Assembly: GCA_016188575.1 (NCBI GenBank)
Contig: JACPHN010000032.1
Span: 98,185 to 162,184, forward strand
Direction: 5' to 3'
DNA length: 64,000 nt
From: Candidatus Schekmanbacteria bacterium
GTDB lineage: Bacteria; CSSED10-310; JACPHN01
In this document: positions 34,706-43,474 of the stretch, piece after piece
How the letters are laid out: each line of letters opens with the position of its first letter
Position numbering within the stretch: the stretch's first letter is position 1
Notes under the pieces: model-generated
Seen by the model: the letters and a program-made list of their open reading frames with translations, nothing else
The model's database searches: none
What the model was told of the DNA's origin: nothing
Position numbers and translations under genes: made by a program

Positions 34706-36331
34706 ATGATGTTTGCCATTGACAGGCCGGTCTTTCCGGCAGCGTTTGTCCGCACGGGGAGGCGGGGCCTGCCCGTCGATACCCGCGGGTACCTTCCCGA
34801 ACGGTTCCTGATTGATTCACCGGCAGCCGCTGCGGCACGTCTCGGCTCCTACGAGCAGCGAACGCGGGAAGCCGAAAACAAGGCGAGCGCCGACACGTCG
34901 ACGGTCCTGAGACTCGCCAGCTCCAGTTTGGACGTTCTGGATCGACAGGCCATCATCGACAAGCTTCGCGCCCTTGACGGCCTGGTGGCGGTCCTTCAGA
35001 ACAGCCACAGCGGGATTCAACCGCTCGCGCGCGAAGGTAGCTCGCTGCGTCAGGTTTCCGTCCTCTCCTCTCAGCCCGCTGTGCTCACGGCGGCCTCGAC
35101 TGCGGCCTCCGGCGGACATCAACACGCCGTGTCCGTGCTCGGCGTGGCAAGCGCCGAGCGGATCAAGTCCGACCCGCAAACGAACATCGCCGCCCCTCTG
35201 GGTGTAGCCGGTGATTTTCAGTTGGGGCAACACACGGTGAGCGTTTCAGCCGGGCAGTCGCTGCTCGACCTGGAGCGCCTCATCAACTATGGCGAGGACG
35301 CCGACCGGGACGGCGCGCTTGACGAAGGTGAGGACGCCGACGCCGATGGCGTGCTTGGCGGCGGAACCGCCCAACACGGCGTCATCGCCGCCATCGACAC
35401 CGACGGTGCGTTGCACCTGCAGGCCGGGTCCCCGGGCAAGGCCGGTCTCCGCATTCGCGACTCGGACTTGGTCCTGGAGCAGGTCGGGTTCTTTCAGACG
35501 ACACTTGCCGGCAATCGCATTATCAAGCATCCCGTTCAGCCGGGAGCGGATGCCCGCCTGCTTTTCGACGGCAAGGAAGTCGCCGCTCCTACAAACACGA
35601 TCGTAGACCACCCCGCACTTCCCCAAGGGTTGCAGCTTGCGGTACGCGACACGTCGCAGAAGCCGGTAACGTTGACCATACTCCCATCCCCTGAGCGCGC
35701 GGCAACCGCGATCGGCCGACTCGTGTCGCTGTACAACCAGGCGTCTTCGGCAGTCAGCGCGGAACAGGCGACCGGCGGACGCTTCCGATACGACGCCCCG
35801 GTCACCAACATGCGCTACGACCTGATCGGCGCAGCCACACCCAGCGCCGCGGGCTCGTCCGCCCCTGCCCCCGAGGAAATCGGACTGTATCGCGCCCAAA
35901 AAGGCCTTACGCCTGCGGACAAGGCGCGGCAGACCTTTCTGGATCCAAATACCCTCTGGGCAAGGCCGGAGCGAAGCTTGCCGGTGCCATTGACCAGCAA
36001 GCGGCTGGAGGACCTCGGGATCTACACCTCCAACGATGGTACGCTGATCATCGACACGCAGACACTGGCCGATCGACTTCGCCAGGCGAGCGCCGCCGTA
36101 AAGGAGACCCTGGCGGGCCCCGAGGGTTTTGCCGGGCGCGTCACCAGCGTCCTGGACCGGGCCATCTCGGATTCCGGCACCATGGATAGGCTCGCCGAAA
36201 GCCTGGGCTCAGCGCTGGCGACAATTGATTCGCCGTCGCGCCGCGCGGGCTCCGGTAGCCTCCTGGAAGCCTATCTTTCCCAGCAAGGAGTCACATCGGC
36301 GGGCCTGCTCGTCGACGAGCTGTTTGTCTAG
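34706..36331 (+). CDS. FliD-like protein with EF-hand-like insert
   Basis: A 541-residue secreted-type protein resembling the flagellar hook-associated cap FliD. Residues ~170-270 include QHTVSVSAGQSLLDLERLIN and GLRIRDSDLVLEQVGFF, as in the FliD middle domain. The C-terminal half ends with LTSKRLEDLGIYTSNDGTL and a helix pattern like the FliD coiled coil. An acidic insert GEDADRDGALDEGEDADADG (about residues 196-215) looks like two EF-hand/dockerin calcium loops. No other flagellar gene is nearby, so a role in a cap or adhesin is inferred only. The chosen ATG pair at 34706 lacks a strong ribosome-binding site. Confidence 0.55.
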   Translation: MMFAIDRPVFPAAFVRTGRRGLPVDTRGYLPERFLIDSPAAAAARLGSYEQRTREAENKASADTSTVLRLASSSLDVLDRQAIIDKLRALDGLVAVLQNSHSGIQPLAREGSSLRQVSVLSSQPAVLTAASTAASGGHQHAVSVLGVASAERIKSDPQTNIAAPLGVAGDFQLGQHTVSVSAGQSLLDLERLINYGEDADRDGALDEGEDADADGVLGGGTAQHGVIAAIDTDGALHLQAGSPGKAGLRIRDSDLVLEQVGFFQTTLAGNRIIKHPVQPGADARLLFDGKEVAAPTNTIVDHPALPQGLQLAVRDTSQKPVTLTILPSPERAATAIGRLVSLYNQASSAVSAEQATGGRFRYDAPVTNMRYDLIGAATPSAAGSSAPAPEEIGLYRAQKGLTPADKARQTFLDPNTLWARPERSLPVPLTSKRLEDLGIYTSNDGTLIIDTQTLADRLRQASAAVKETLAGPEGFAGRVTSVLDRAISDSGTMDRLAESLGSALATIDSPSRRAGSGSLLEAYLSQQGVTSAGLLVDELFV

Positions 36332-36659
36332 CCGTCAGGGTATCTTGGAGCGCACTGATGATCCGCCGCCGGCGCTCCTCCTCGGCCAGGTCGCGCCCGC
36401 GCAGGGACAGCACGACACCGACCTGTGCTATTTCTCTGGCCGCGCTCCACGGCAGCCACCGGCACACGTCAGTCACCAGCTCGTCGTGACTCTGCTCCTC
36501 CTCGACCGTCAGGATGCACCCCTCGCTGCCGACAACAGTCCAGCGCGGTGCGCGCACGATCTTTGGAGGGACCGGTGCAAATCCGGCGCTAACTGCCACC
36601 ATGCCGATACCCAGGCAGAGGGCTCCGATCCAGCCGCCTGCTCTTTTCTTTTTCGTCAT
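36291..36659 (-). CDS. Hypothetical small membrane or exported protein
   Basis: A 122-residue protein of no known family. A basic start (MTKKKRAGGW) and a hydrophobic stretch GALCLGIGMVAVSAGFAP form a signal peptide or anchor, followed by a mixed periplasmic part with two cysteines (Cys48, Cys66) and a basic tail. AAAGGAG before the ATG supports expression. Its end overlaps the end of the convergent FliD-like gene by 41 bases. Confidence 0.5.
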   Translation of the reverse strand: MTKKKRAGGWIGALCLGIGMVAVSAGFAPVPPKIVRAPRWTVVGSEGCILTVEEEQSHDELVTDVCRWLPWSAAREIAQVGVVLSLRGRDLAEEERRRRIISALQDTLTARQTARRRAGPPM

Positions 36660-36929
36660 TTCGCTCTCCTTTCTGATTCACGATGCCGCAAGATCCGGTT
36701 GCAAGCGCCACGCCAAGTCCGAATGCGCACCGATCACCTCGCCTCTGCCGCACCTGCTCTCATCGTCAACCGGCGGTTACCATTGGCAACTACAGTTGTC
36801 AGCGGCTCATCTCCCGCGGAGCGGTGGATTTAGGTCTCGGCGCCAAATTGACAAGCCGCCGCGCCGCGCTGTATGTTTCTCTCAGGCGGCGGCATAACAA
36901 GGTAGCGCGCCGGCCACCTTCATCACGCA

Positions 36930-37664
36930 GTGACGGCAGTGGTCCCCTGTTTTTTTCATGACATCGTACCGGCAGTCGTCGGATGTACAGGCTGCGGCAA
37001 GTTCCTGTGCGAATCGTGCAGGAACAAGATCGGCGGCCGCAACTTCTGTGCGGCGTGCTTGCGCGACTTTTTCCCGGCCGTCCACGAGACGTTTGCCAAT
37101 GCGCCGTCTGCGGCCGGCCAATCCGAGCCGCGCTGGTCTCCCAGGGGACCCACAATGCGCGAAACGGAAGGCGACACCGATGCCGGCGAGAGCGCGCCGG
37201 CATCGGCCGCTTATGCGCGCGGCCGCCAGGACGCGGCGCGGCAAGCACACGCGCTGGGTAGCACCATGGCCCTGCAGGGCGCTGTGCTCCTCATGATCAG
37301 CATGCCACTCGTCTTCATCGGCTCCCCCGTAGTTTCGGTCGCGGTCGGGGTCGCCGGCGCCGTGTCCCTGGCGCTCGGCATCCGCCATTTTCAGCGCGGC
37401 CGCCTGCTTGCCGAGCGCTCTCAGCAGGCCGAGCTCGAACAGCTCATACTCGCGGCCACCAGCGACTGCGGCGGGACCATCACGGCGGTCCAGGCGGCCA
37501 CGCGGGCCGGCGTCTCCGTCGCCGAGGCGCAAGAAACTCTGGAACGGCTCGTCATTCATGGCCACGGCGACGTGTCCAACGACGAGTCCGATGGCACCAT
37601 CGTGTACCGCTTTCCGTCCTGCGAAGAGCGACCGCGGAGCCTGCCCGTCGGAGACCACACATGA
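36930..37664 (+). CDS. Zinc-finger membrane protein (B-box-like), first of a pair
   Basis: A 244-residue protein. The N-terminal finger is CFFHDIVPAVVGCTGCGKFL then CESCRNKIGGRNFCAAC (about residues 7-44), a B-box-like zinc module. A linker rich in Pro/Ser/Ala and two transmembrane helices (about 110-155) follow. The C-terminal winged-helix-like segment (about 170-230) contains TAVQAATRAGVSVAEAQETL. The start is a GTG after a 270-base gap without other features. It overlaps the next gene (ATGA), which carries a very similar finger. Confidence 0.72.
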   Translation: MTAVVPCFFHDIVPAVVGCTGCGKFLCESCRNKIGGRNFCAACLRDFFPAVHETFANAPSAAGQSEPRWSPRGPTMRETEGDTDAGESAPASAAYARGRQDAARQAHALGSTMALQGAVLLMISMPLVFIGSPVVSVAVGVAGAVSLALGIRHFQRGRLLAERSQQAELEQLILAATSDCGGTITAVQAATRAGVSVAEAQETLERLVIHGHGDVSNDESDGTIVYRFPSCEERPRSLPVGDHT

Positions 37665-38425
37665 CCGTCCTGTGCACCGGCTGCGGCCATTCGCACCAGG
37701 TGGATCTCGCCTGCATCCCCGCCACGGGGGCGCGAATGCGATGCCGGGCCTGCGGGCAGACCCTCTACGTGGAGCCTCCGCCGTGGATAGAACCGCTCGA
37801 CGAGCTCCCGGCCGTGCCCCCCTCGGCGCCCGCCGCGGCTCCGTCGCCACCGGCGCCTCTGGACCAGGGGCTCGGCTGCTTCATTCACACGCGGCGACCT
37901 GCCGTAGCCATGTGCACGGGTTGCGGCAGCCCTGTTTGCGAAGCTTGCCGAAACAAGCTTGCCGGCCGCAACTTCTGCGATGCCTGTGCCCGCGAGGCTT
38001 TTCGCGGCATCCCCGCCGCTGGCCTTCAGCCCCCCTTGAGCCTCCAGCGCGGGGCACTCCAGCCGGAGAGCGCCACTCCCCCGTCTGTGGCAGGATCTCC
38101 TTCCGGAGCCGCGCGGAAGACTCCCATCAAGGACCCCTTTCTGGCAGGCCTCTTGAGCTTCCTCATGCCTGGCCTCGGCCAGGTCTACAACGGCCAGATC
38201 GGGAAGGGCATTGGCATGTTCTTTTTTTCCGCCCTGACGTGGGTTTTTCTCCTCGGGTGGGTCGTCATGATCTGGTCCATCACGGACGCGTTCCGCGCCG
38301 CGAAGCACCTCAACTCGGCGGCGGCGCTCCCGTCTATCGACGACGGGGAGCTCACGGCCCAGCGCCGGCTACCTCCGCGCGGTACGTTCCATCCCCCGAG
38401 CCGCCACTCGGACTACTTGCCGTAA
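37661..38425 (+). CDS. MJ0042-type ribbon plus B-box-like finger, TM2-like membrane protein
   Basis: A 254-residue protein. An N-terminal zinc ribbon (CTGCGHSH...CRACGQ) is followed by a proline-rich linker and a B-box-like finger (CTGCGSPVCEACRNKLAGRN then CDACARE). A membrane pair near the end (PFLAGLLSFLMPGLGQVYNG, IGMFFFSALTWVF) is the TM2-domain hairpin. The finger is a near copy of the one in the upstream gene, so the pair arose from duplication. The role is unknown. Confidence 0.72.
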   Translation: MTVLCTGCGHSHQVDLACIPATGARMRCRACGQTLYVEPPPWIEPLDELPAVPPSAPAAAPSPPAPLDQGLGCFIHTRRPAVAMCTGCGSPVCEACRNKLAGRNFCDACAREAFRGIPAAGLQPPLSLQRGALQPESATPPSVAGSPSGAARKTPIKDPFLAGLLSFLMPGLGQVYNGQIGKGIGMFFFSALTWVFLLGWVVMIWSITDAFRAAKHLNSAAALPSIDDGELTAQRRLPPRGTFHPPSRHSDYLP

Positions 38426-38491
38426 GGACCCGTAACGAAATAACTGTTGCATTCGGCCGGCTGCGAAGGCCGCCGGCTTCGTCTCTCCTCC

Positions 38492-39298
38492 TCACCGTAT
38501 CGCTCCATTGATACGCTTCGTCGTCGTTCCTCGCCAGCGGCCTTCTCGCTCGGCCTCGGTGCTTGACACAGTTATTTCGAAAGCGGCGCTCAGGTCCCGC
38601 GCCGCGAGCTCGGGATCGCTCGCCCGCATGACTGCGGAAATGACCGCAATCCCATCGGCACCTGATGCCGCAATCTGCGCTACAGAATCCAGGCCGATTC
38701 CCCCAATGACAAAGAGTGGTAGCGTGGTCGCAGCCCTCGTCGCCACCAGCTCCGCGAGCCCCACCGGCGGGTGATCTACGGCCTTGGCAATCGCCCGAAA
38801 CAGCGGCCCCAGACATACGTAGTCCGCACCCGCAGCCTCCGCGGCTTGCGCCTGATCGCGGTGGCGGATCGTGGCGCCGATGACCTTGCCTTTTCCCAGG
38901 AGCTGGCGCGCCGCCCGTATCGGGAGGTCGTCCAGTCCCAGGTGGACGCCATCGGCGTCAAGCGCTGCCGCCAGGTCGCACCGGTCATTGACGAGGAATA
39001 GCGCGTCGCGCTCCCCGCATGCTGCTCTTAGCGCGCCGCCGAGCTCGAGTTGCCGCGCCGCGCACACATCCTTGAGCCGCATTTGCACGAGCGCCGCTCC
39101 CCCTGCGAGCGCCTTGCGCACCTTCGCTACGGTGCACGAAGCCCACTCCTCCCAGCACTCTTGCTCGCCGGTGCCCGCAGACCACTGCCCCCTCGGAAGC
39201 GCGTCGGTGATGACGTACAGCCCGGTCAACCGGTCTCGGACTGAGCTCTCACCGCCGCGAGGAACACCCATTGCCGCTCTGCGAACGGGCGACTCCAC
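38492..39298 (-). CDS. thiE: Thiamine-phosphate synthase
   Basis: A 268-residue TIM-barrel enzyme that joins HMP-pyrophosphate and thiazole-phosphate to thiamine phosphate. Motifs are GLYVITD, VQMRLKD, the diphosphate site FLVNDRCDLAAALDADGVHL, LGLDDLP and ADYVCLGPLF. It ends with FVIGGIGLDSVAQIAASGAD, as usual. The N terminus is longer than typical, and the GTG at 39298 has no good ribosome-binding site; Met10 is an alternative. It is the last gene of a long minus-strand run starting at pilM. Confidence 0.88.
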   Translation of the reverse strand: MESPVRRAAMGVPRGGESSVRDRLTGLYVITDALPRGQWSAGTGEQECWEEWASCTVAKVRKALAGGAALVQMRLKDVCAARQLELGGALRAACGERDALFLVNDRCDLAAALDADGVHLGLDDLPIRAARQLLGKGKVIGATIRHRDQAQAAEAAGADYVCLGPLFRAIAKAVDHPPVGLAELVATRAATTLPLFVIGGIGLDSVAQIAASGADGIAVISAVMRASDPELAARDLSAAFEITVSSTEAEREGRWRGTTTKRINGAIR

Positions 39299-39304
39299 CG
39301 CCGC

Positions 39305-39862
39305 TCACCCGCGCTCCAGGTACTCCCGGCTCCGCGTGTCCACCTTGATGAGATCACCCTCATTGATGAATAGCGGCACCTGCACCGTGGCACCCGTCTC
39401 GAGGACCGCTGGCTTTGAGCCTCCCGAGGCGGTATCGCCACGAACACCGGGTTCGGTCCCGACTACGGCCAGGACGACCTGATTGGGTAGCTCGACGCTG
39501 ATCGCGACTCCGTCATGAAAGAGAATCGACAGCCGCGTATTCTCTTTCATCAGGTCCTTCGCATCGCCGACCTCGTTGGCGTTCAGGGCAAACTGTTCGT
39601 AGGTACCTGAATCCATCATGTGGAACAGATCGCCGTCCCGATAGAGGTACTCGACCTCGCGCTGTTCCAGGTTGGGCGAGTCTACCTTCTCGCCCGATCG
39701 GTACGTCCGTTCAATGACCTGGCCCGTCTTGAGGCTCTTGAGCCGGGTGCGCACGAACGCTCCGCCCTTTCCTGGCTTCACGTGCTGAAAGTCCTCGATG
39801 CGGTACGGGACGCCGTCAATTTCGATCTTGAGCCCTCTCCTGAACTCAGCGGTTGAGATCAT
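39305..39862 (-). CDS. efp: Elongation factor P
   Basis: A 185-residue EF-P with three beta domains. It relieves ribosome stalling at polyproline. The tip loop KPGKGGAFVRTR has the modifiable Lys at residue 32. Further signatures are TYRSGEKVDSP and, at the end, IKVDTRSREYLERG. An AGGAAAT-type site precedes the ATG, which lies inside the end of aroQ (17-base overlap). It is downstream of aroQ as in many genomes. Confidence 0.97.
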   Translation of the reverse strand: MISTAEFRRGLKIEIDGVPYRIEDFQHVKPGKGGAFVRTRLKSLKTGQVIERTYRSGEKVDSPNLEQREVEYLYRDGDLFHMMDSGTYEQFALNANEVGDAKDLMKENTRLSILFHDGVAISVELPNQVVLAVVGTEPGVRGDTASGGSKPAVLETGATVQVPLFINEGDLIKVDTRSREYLERG

Positions 39863-40319
39863 CGTAATTTCCTTTCACATCGACGCCGGCGATTGCCGCG
39901 ACGGCCCTGATGGCAAGACCGTAACCGGTCGGCCCGAGCCCGGCAATAAACCCGCTGGCAGCGCCCGCGGTAAGCGGTCGGCGAAATGATTCTCTTGCGT
40001 GTACGTTCGACAAATGAACCTCGACAACGGGGAGGCCCTGCTCCCGCACGAATTCTACTGCGTCGCGAATGGCAACACTCGTGTGCGAGTAGCCCCCGGG
40101 ATTGAGCACCACGCCGGAGAAGTCGTCGGGCGCCTTGCCTAGCATGTCGACGATCTCGCCCTCCGAGCTGGTCTGGTGGCATTCCACGGCGGCCCCAAGC
40201 TCCCGTGCGACTCTCTGCATCATGTCATCGACTTCCTTGAGCGTCGCGGTGCCGTATTGCGTGACGTTCCGGCGCCCGAGAAGATTCAGATTCGGTCCAT
40301 GCAGCACGAGAATACGCAC
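39846..40319 (-). CDS. aroQ: 3-dehydroquinate dehydratase, type II
   Basis: A 157-residue shikimate-pathway enzyme removing water from 3-dehydroquinate. The family's segments are all present: LVLHGPNLNLLGRRN at the start, QTSSEGEIVD, LNPGGYSHTSVAIRDA and EVHLSNVHARE. The chosen GTG start puts the first motif at residue 4. AGGAG lies 14 bases before it, rather far, so the true start may differ by a codon or two. Confidence 0.93.
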   Translation of the reverse strand: MRILVLHGPNLNLLGRRNVTQYGTATLKEVDDMMQRVARELGAAVECHQTSSEGEIVDMLGKAPDDFSGVVLNPGGYSHTSVAIRDAVEFVREQGLPVVEVHLSNVHARESFRRPLTAGAASGFIAGLGPTGYGLAIRAVAAIAGVDVKGNYDDLNR

Positions 40320-40324
40320 GGCGA

Positions 40325-40687
40325 TCAGGAGAGCTCCTTTCTGAACTGAGCTATCGCCCGCCGCAGCTCGTATCTCCCCTTGCCGTAATTCAGCTCCGCT
40401 CTTCCGATTGCCAGCACCAGGTAATACTCGTCGGTTACGGCGCACAGCAGTAACGCGAAGCTCTCCGTCACGACCGCGATTTCCTCCAGCACGCCGAAGC
40501 TCATGGCGTCGACGGCGCGCCGCGCATTCTTGAGGATCGTTGAATACTCCGCCGCGATCGAGGTCAAGTCGAGCTTGGCATCGCGCGACACCTCCGTCAC
40601 TGAGAGCCCATCGGCGCCGATAAGGCTAGCCCCCAGGCTCCCGGCCACTCTCTCCAGAATCTGCTCGAGACCGGACTTGAAGTCCAT
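40325..40687 (-). CDS. Roadblock/LC7-domain protein
   Basis: A 120-residue roadblock fold (about residues 5-110). Proteins of this group act with small Ras-like GTPases, for example MglB as GTPase-activating partner of MglA in polarity and motility, but no MglA gene lies here. It is between aroQ and a TPR protein in the pilus-side operon. The role is inferred only from the fold. Confidence 0.8.
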   Translation of the reverse strand: MDFKSGLEQILERVAGSLGASLIGADGLSVTEVSRDAKLDLTSIAAEYSTILKNARRAVDAMSFGVLEEIAVVTESFALLLCAVTDEYYLVLAIGRAELNYGKGRYELRRAIAQFRKELS

Positions 40688-40698
40688 AATTTGTCGCC

Positions 40699-41751
40699 CT
40701 ATGTCACCCGGCCGATACCGCGCTCGGCCTTTACCCTCAGGACGCCTTTCAAGAAGCGCTCGAGGTCAGGCAGCGCCCGGGCCTCGCTGGCGCTCATCGG
40801 CGGCACCCCTTCGGTGCGCGCCGACTTCTCGCCGAGCTTTTGCGTCGTCTGCGCTGCGAGGGCCGCGCGCAGCGCACTCTCCAGCGCGTAGTCTCCAGGC
40901 CGCTGCGCGACGAGCTGCCGAAAGATCTCGGCAGCCTGGACAAAATGGCCCTGCGACATGTACAGGTCAGCCAATGTCCGCGTCGCCAGCGGACTTTCGT
41001 CGTTCTGGTCCGGCGCTGCGTCGCCCCCGGGAGCCTCCAGGAAGATCTCCTCGTCCTCCTCGTCAACCTCAAACAGATCGTCGCTGTCGGGAAACCGTTC
41101 GGCGATATCTTCCTGCGACGACCGTGCCGTGGTGAGCACGTCTGCCCAGGGATCAGCGAGGAGCTCATCCGTCATCGTCCGGCTGTCGAGCTCCGGCGCG
41201 AACGGCAGCACGTCCAGAGCGTCTCGTGCGTCCTCGGACGCTGCCGCGGAGTCGTCCGCTGTCCGCCCCTCGGCGCTCGCCCTTTCCAGCTCCTCAAACA
41301 GCGGCAGGCGGGACAACCGCAGGGTGTCGGACAGGTTTTCCTCGCCTTCGCCTGCCTCCAGGTCGGTCTTGAGCCTTGGCCGTCTTGCGCCCACATCCGC
41401 CGCCGGCAGAGCCTCCGGGCGTGTTCCGGCTCTGGTCTCCACCGCTTCGTTGTCAGACAGCCTTTCGAGCTCTTCGTGCGCCTCTACGGAAAGACCCTGC
41501 TCCTCCAGCCAGCTCACCAGCGTCTTGAGCTCCCGCGCCGCCTCGTCGCGCCTGCGATCGCTGCGGAGCGCAACCACGAGACTGCGCCTGGCGGCGGCAT
41601 AGTCCGGGTGATGCTGTAACCCGGACTGCAGGATCGCTATGGCTTCCCCGAGTCGGCCTGAAAGGCGGTAGGTCTCCGCGAGCGGATAGAAGAGCCGCGT
41701 CGACGGATGCTTTCGGTAGAAGTACTCGAGTCTATCTCCAAACTCGTCCAT
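40699..41751 (-). CDS. TPR-repeat protein
   Basis: A 350-residue soluble protein. Two or three TPR helices at the N terminus (residues ~15-90: HPSTRLFYPLAETYRLSG, then AIAILQSGLQHHPDY) and one more pair near 265-305 (RTLADLYMSQGHFVQAAEIF) flank a long acidic, low-complexity middle (about 100-260). It probably scaffolds a partner. It lies directly upstream of the roadblock gene in the same run. Confidence 0.75.
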   Translation of the reverse strand: MDEFGDRLEYFYRKHPSTRLFYPLAETYRLSGRLGEAIAILQSGLQHHPDYAAARRSLVVALRSDRRRDEAARELKTLVSWLEEQGLSVEAHEELERLSDNEAVETRAGTRPEALPAADVGARRPRLKTDLEAGEGEENLSDTLRLSRLPLFEELERASAEGRTADDSAAASEDARDALDVLPFAPELDSRTMTDELLADPWADVLTTARSSQEDIAERFPDSDDLFEVDEEDEEIFLEAPGGDAAPDQNDESPLATRTLADLYMSQGHFVQAAEIFRQLVAQRPGDYALESALRAALAAQTTQKLGEKSARTEGVPPMSASEARALPDLERFLKGVLRVKAERGIGRVT

Positions 41752-41767
41752 CGGGCAGTCCGCACCG

Positions 41768-42103
41768 TCACGCGCCGGGATTCGGCGAGAAGTGAGACCG
41801 CTTGTTCACGCGATCCTTGAACTCGTCGGCGTCCGGCAGTGCGTCCTTTTTTTCGGTGATGTTTGGCCATTCGCGCGAGTACTTGTCGTTGAGCTCCTTG
41901 TACTCGCTCCACTTGGCCGGCAGCTCCTGCTCGTCGAAAATCGCGTCCACCGGGCATTCAGGCACGCAAGCGCCGCAGTCGATGCACTCTTCCGGGTTGA
42001 TCGCGAGCATGGTCTCGCCCTCGTAGAAACAGTCGACGGGGCAAACCTCCACGCAGTCGGTATACTTGCATTTGATGCACGGTTCCGCCACCACGAAGGC
42101 CAT
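41768..42103 (-). CDS. fdxA: 7Fe ferredoxin FdxA
   Basis: A 111-residue electron carrier with one [3Fe-4S] and one [4Fe-4S] cluster. The N-terminal cysteines are CIKCKYTDC and VEVCPVDC, followed by [17 protein letters not shown], and the C-terminal extension [18 protein letters not shown] is diagnostic of FdxA. GGAAGGAAA precedes the ATG. It sits after a strong hairpin that probably insulates it from the lipoprotein gene upstream. Confidence 0.95.
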   Translation of the reverse strand: MAFVVAEPCIKCKYTDCVEVCPVDCFYEGETMLAINPEECIDCGACVPECPVDAIFDEQELPAKWSEYKELNDKYSREWPNITEKKDALPDADEFKDRVNKRSHFSPNPGA

Positions 42104-42170
42104 GAGATAGTTTCCTTCCCGAGCGTCAGGGCGGGATTTGGGTCATCCCGCGGTAATCGTTTCTGTAAGG

Positions 42171-42212
42171 GGAGAGGCCGTCCCGCGCCCGTGCGCCGGA
42201 GACGGCCTCTCC
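42171..42212 (-). terminator. Strong GC hairpin between lipoprotein gene and fdxA
   Basis: A perfect 12-bp stem, GGAGAGGCCGTC (42171-42182) with GACGGCCTCTCC (42201-42212), and an 18-base loop. It lies 31 bases past the stop of the minus-strand lipoprotein gene. No clear T-run follows on the minus strand (CCTTAC), so it may be an imperfect intrinsic terminator or an mRNA 3'-end stabiliser. Confidence 0.55.
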
Positions 42213-42242
42213 GGGACTCTCTACTCTATGAGACTATCGCTC

Positions 42243-43463
42243 CTATTCTTCAGTATCGCAATTCTCGTGTACCTCGGTGATGAACGAGACGAACACTCCG
42301 CGTCCATGAGCCGTGCTGTCGCGGGCACAGAAGTCACACACGGCATCCTTTCCGGCGGTGGCCGTCACGCCGATTACCGACCCGCAGGGTTCCCTGTCGA
42401 CCTGCAGCGACGCCCACGCGATGCCATCCCGGTCGGTGAGCAACGCCGTGGTCGGCCGGATCTCACCCGGTCCCTCGATTGCGAACGTCACCCAGACGTT
42501 GTCAACGGGCGCCTTGCGCATGCTGCGGACGCGTACGTAGATATTGCATACCTGCTCGGCACACAGCGCCGAATTGGGGTCGTTCAGGTTTGTGCACATG
42601 AGTGCGCCAACATTGTCGAAGCGGGTGACATTATTGCACTCGACATCAACGACATCGACGTATCCGATGTTTTCGACCCGCAGGTGGTCCACCGCATCCG
42701 GGGCCACGAAGTCCTCCGCCGGCGACACCTTGGCGATGACCGTGATGCTCTCGTCCTTGGTGCCGATTGGCAACAGCGGCATGACCAAGTTCACCGATGC
42801 TTGCCCGAACTCGTTGGTGTATTCCTCCACAGGGCAGATCCGGCCACCGGCGCTGTTCAGGTCATCGAAGCAACCGCGCGACGCTTCGAACAGGATCCTC
42901 TTGCCTGCCACGTATCTTCCCGAAGCTGTCAGCGTGGCGACTACCGGCACCGAGGTGTTGCCATCGGCGTACTTGGATTCGCCGCGGAACTCCACCGATA
43001 GCGCCGGTCCACTGCCCGTGAGCGCGAATTCCGTGCCGGCTCCAAGGAATCCTACCCGCGCCAGAAGGCTATATCGTCCGGGGGTCAGGCCCGCGACAAG
43101 CGTCGACGCAAACGTCCCGTTTCCGTCGGTCCTGCCCGAGATCGAGGTGCTCTTGTTCTGCTTGAACACCCCACCGCCGAGAGCCGAGAGGACGACGGAA
43201 GCGCCTTTTACGGCAACTCCCTTGTGCGTGACGCGCGCAGAGACGCTCGCCTCCGACTGGCCGTCCGCCGGCAAATCCGCCGGGCTCATGCTGACATTGA
43301 TTGCATCTACATCGGGGTTGACCTCGCTGTCTCCGGTCTCCCCGTATTGCTCATCGAGCGAGTTGTCGCAGGCGGAAAACAGCCCGACAAGCAGCACCGC
43401 GCAGGCCACCACCGCAGTGCCGCGCAGCGCCCAATAGAATCGTCCTGCTCCTGTGGTCGTCAT
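42243..43463 (-). CDS. Lipoprotein with bacterial Ig-like domains
   Basis: A 406-residue protein. The N-terminal hydrophobic stretch ends in GLFSACDN, a lipobox with Cys about residue 32. The rest is beta-rich: an Ig-like Big_1-type segment (DLPADGQSEASVSARVTHKG, then GASVVLSALGGGVF), then two similar units and a Cys-rich C terminus with ten or more cysteines. The start at 43463 is chosen for GGGGAGAGG upstream. It follows another lipoprotein and pilQ in one run, so an outer-membrane role with the pilus is possible. Confidence 0.7.
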   Translation of the reverse strand: MTTTGAGRFYWALRGTAVVACAVLLVGLFSACDNSLDEQYGETGDSEVNPDVDAINVSMSPADLPADGQSEASVSARVTHKGVAVKGASVVLSALGGGVFKQNKSTSISGRTDGNGTFASTLVAGLTPGRYSLLARVGFLGAGTEFALTGSGPALSVEFRGESKYADGNTSVPVVATLTASGRYVAGKRILFEASRGCFDDLNSAGGRICPVEEYTNEFGQASVNLVMPLLPIGTKDESITVIAKVSPAEDFVAPDAVDHLRVENIGYVDVVDVECNNVTRFDNVGALMCTNLNDPNSALCAEQVCNIYVRVRSMRKAPVDNVWVTFAIEGPGEIRPTTALLTDRDGIAWASLQVDREPCGSVIGVTATAGKDAVCDFCARDSTAHGRGVFVSFITEVHENCDTEE

Positions 43464-43474
43464 GGCCCTCTCCC

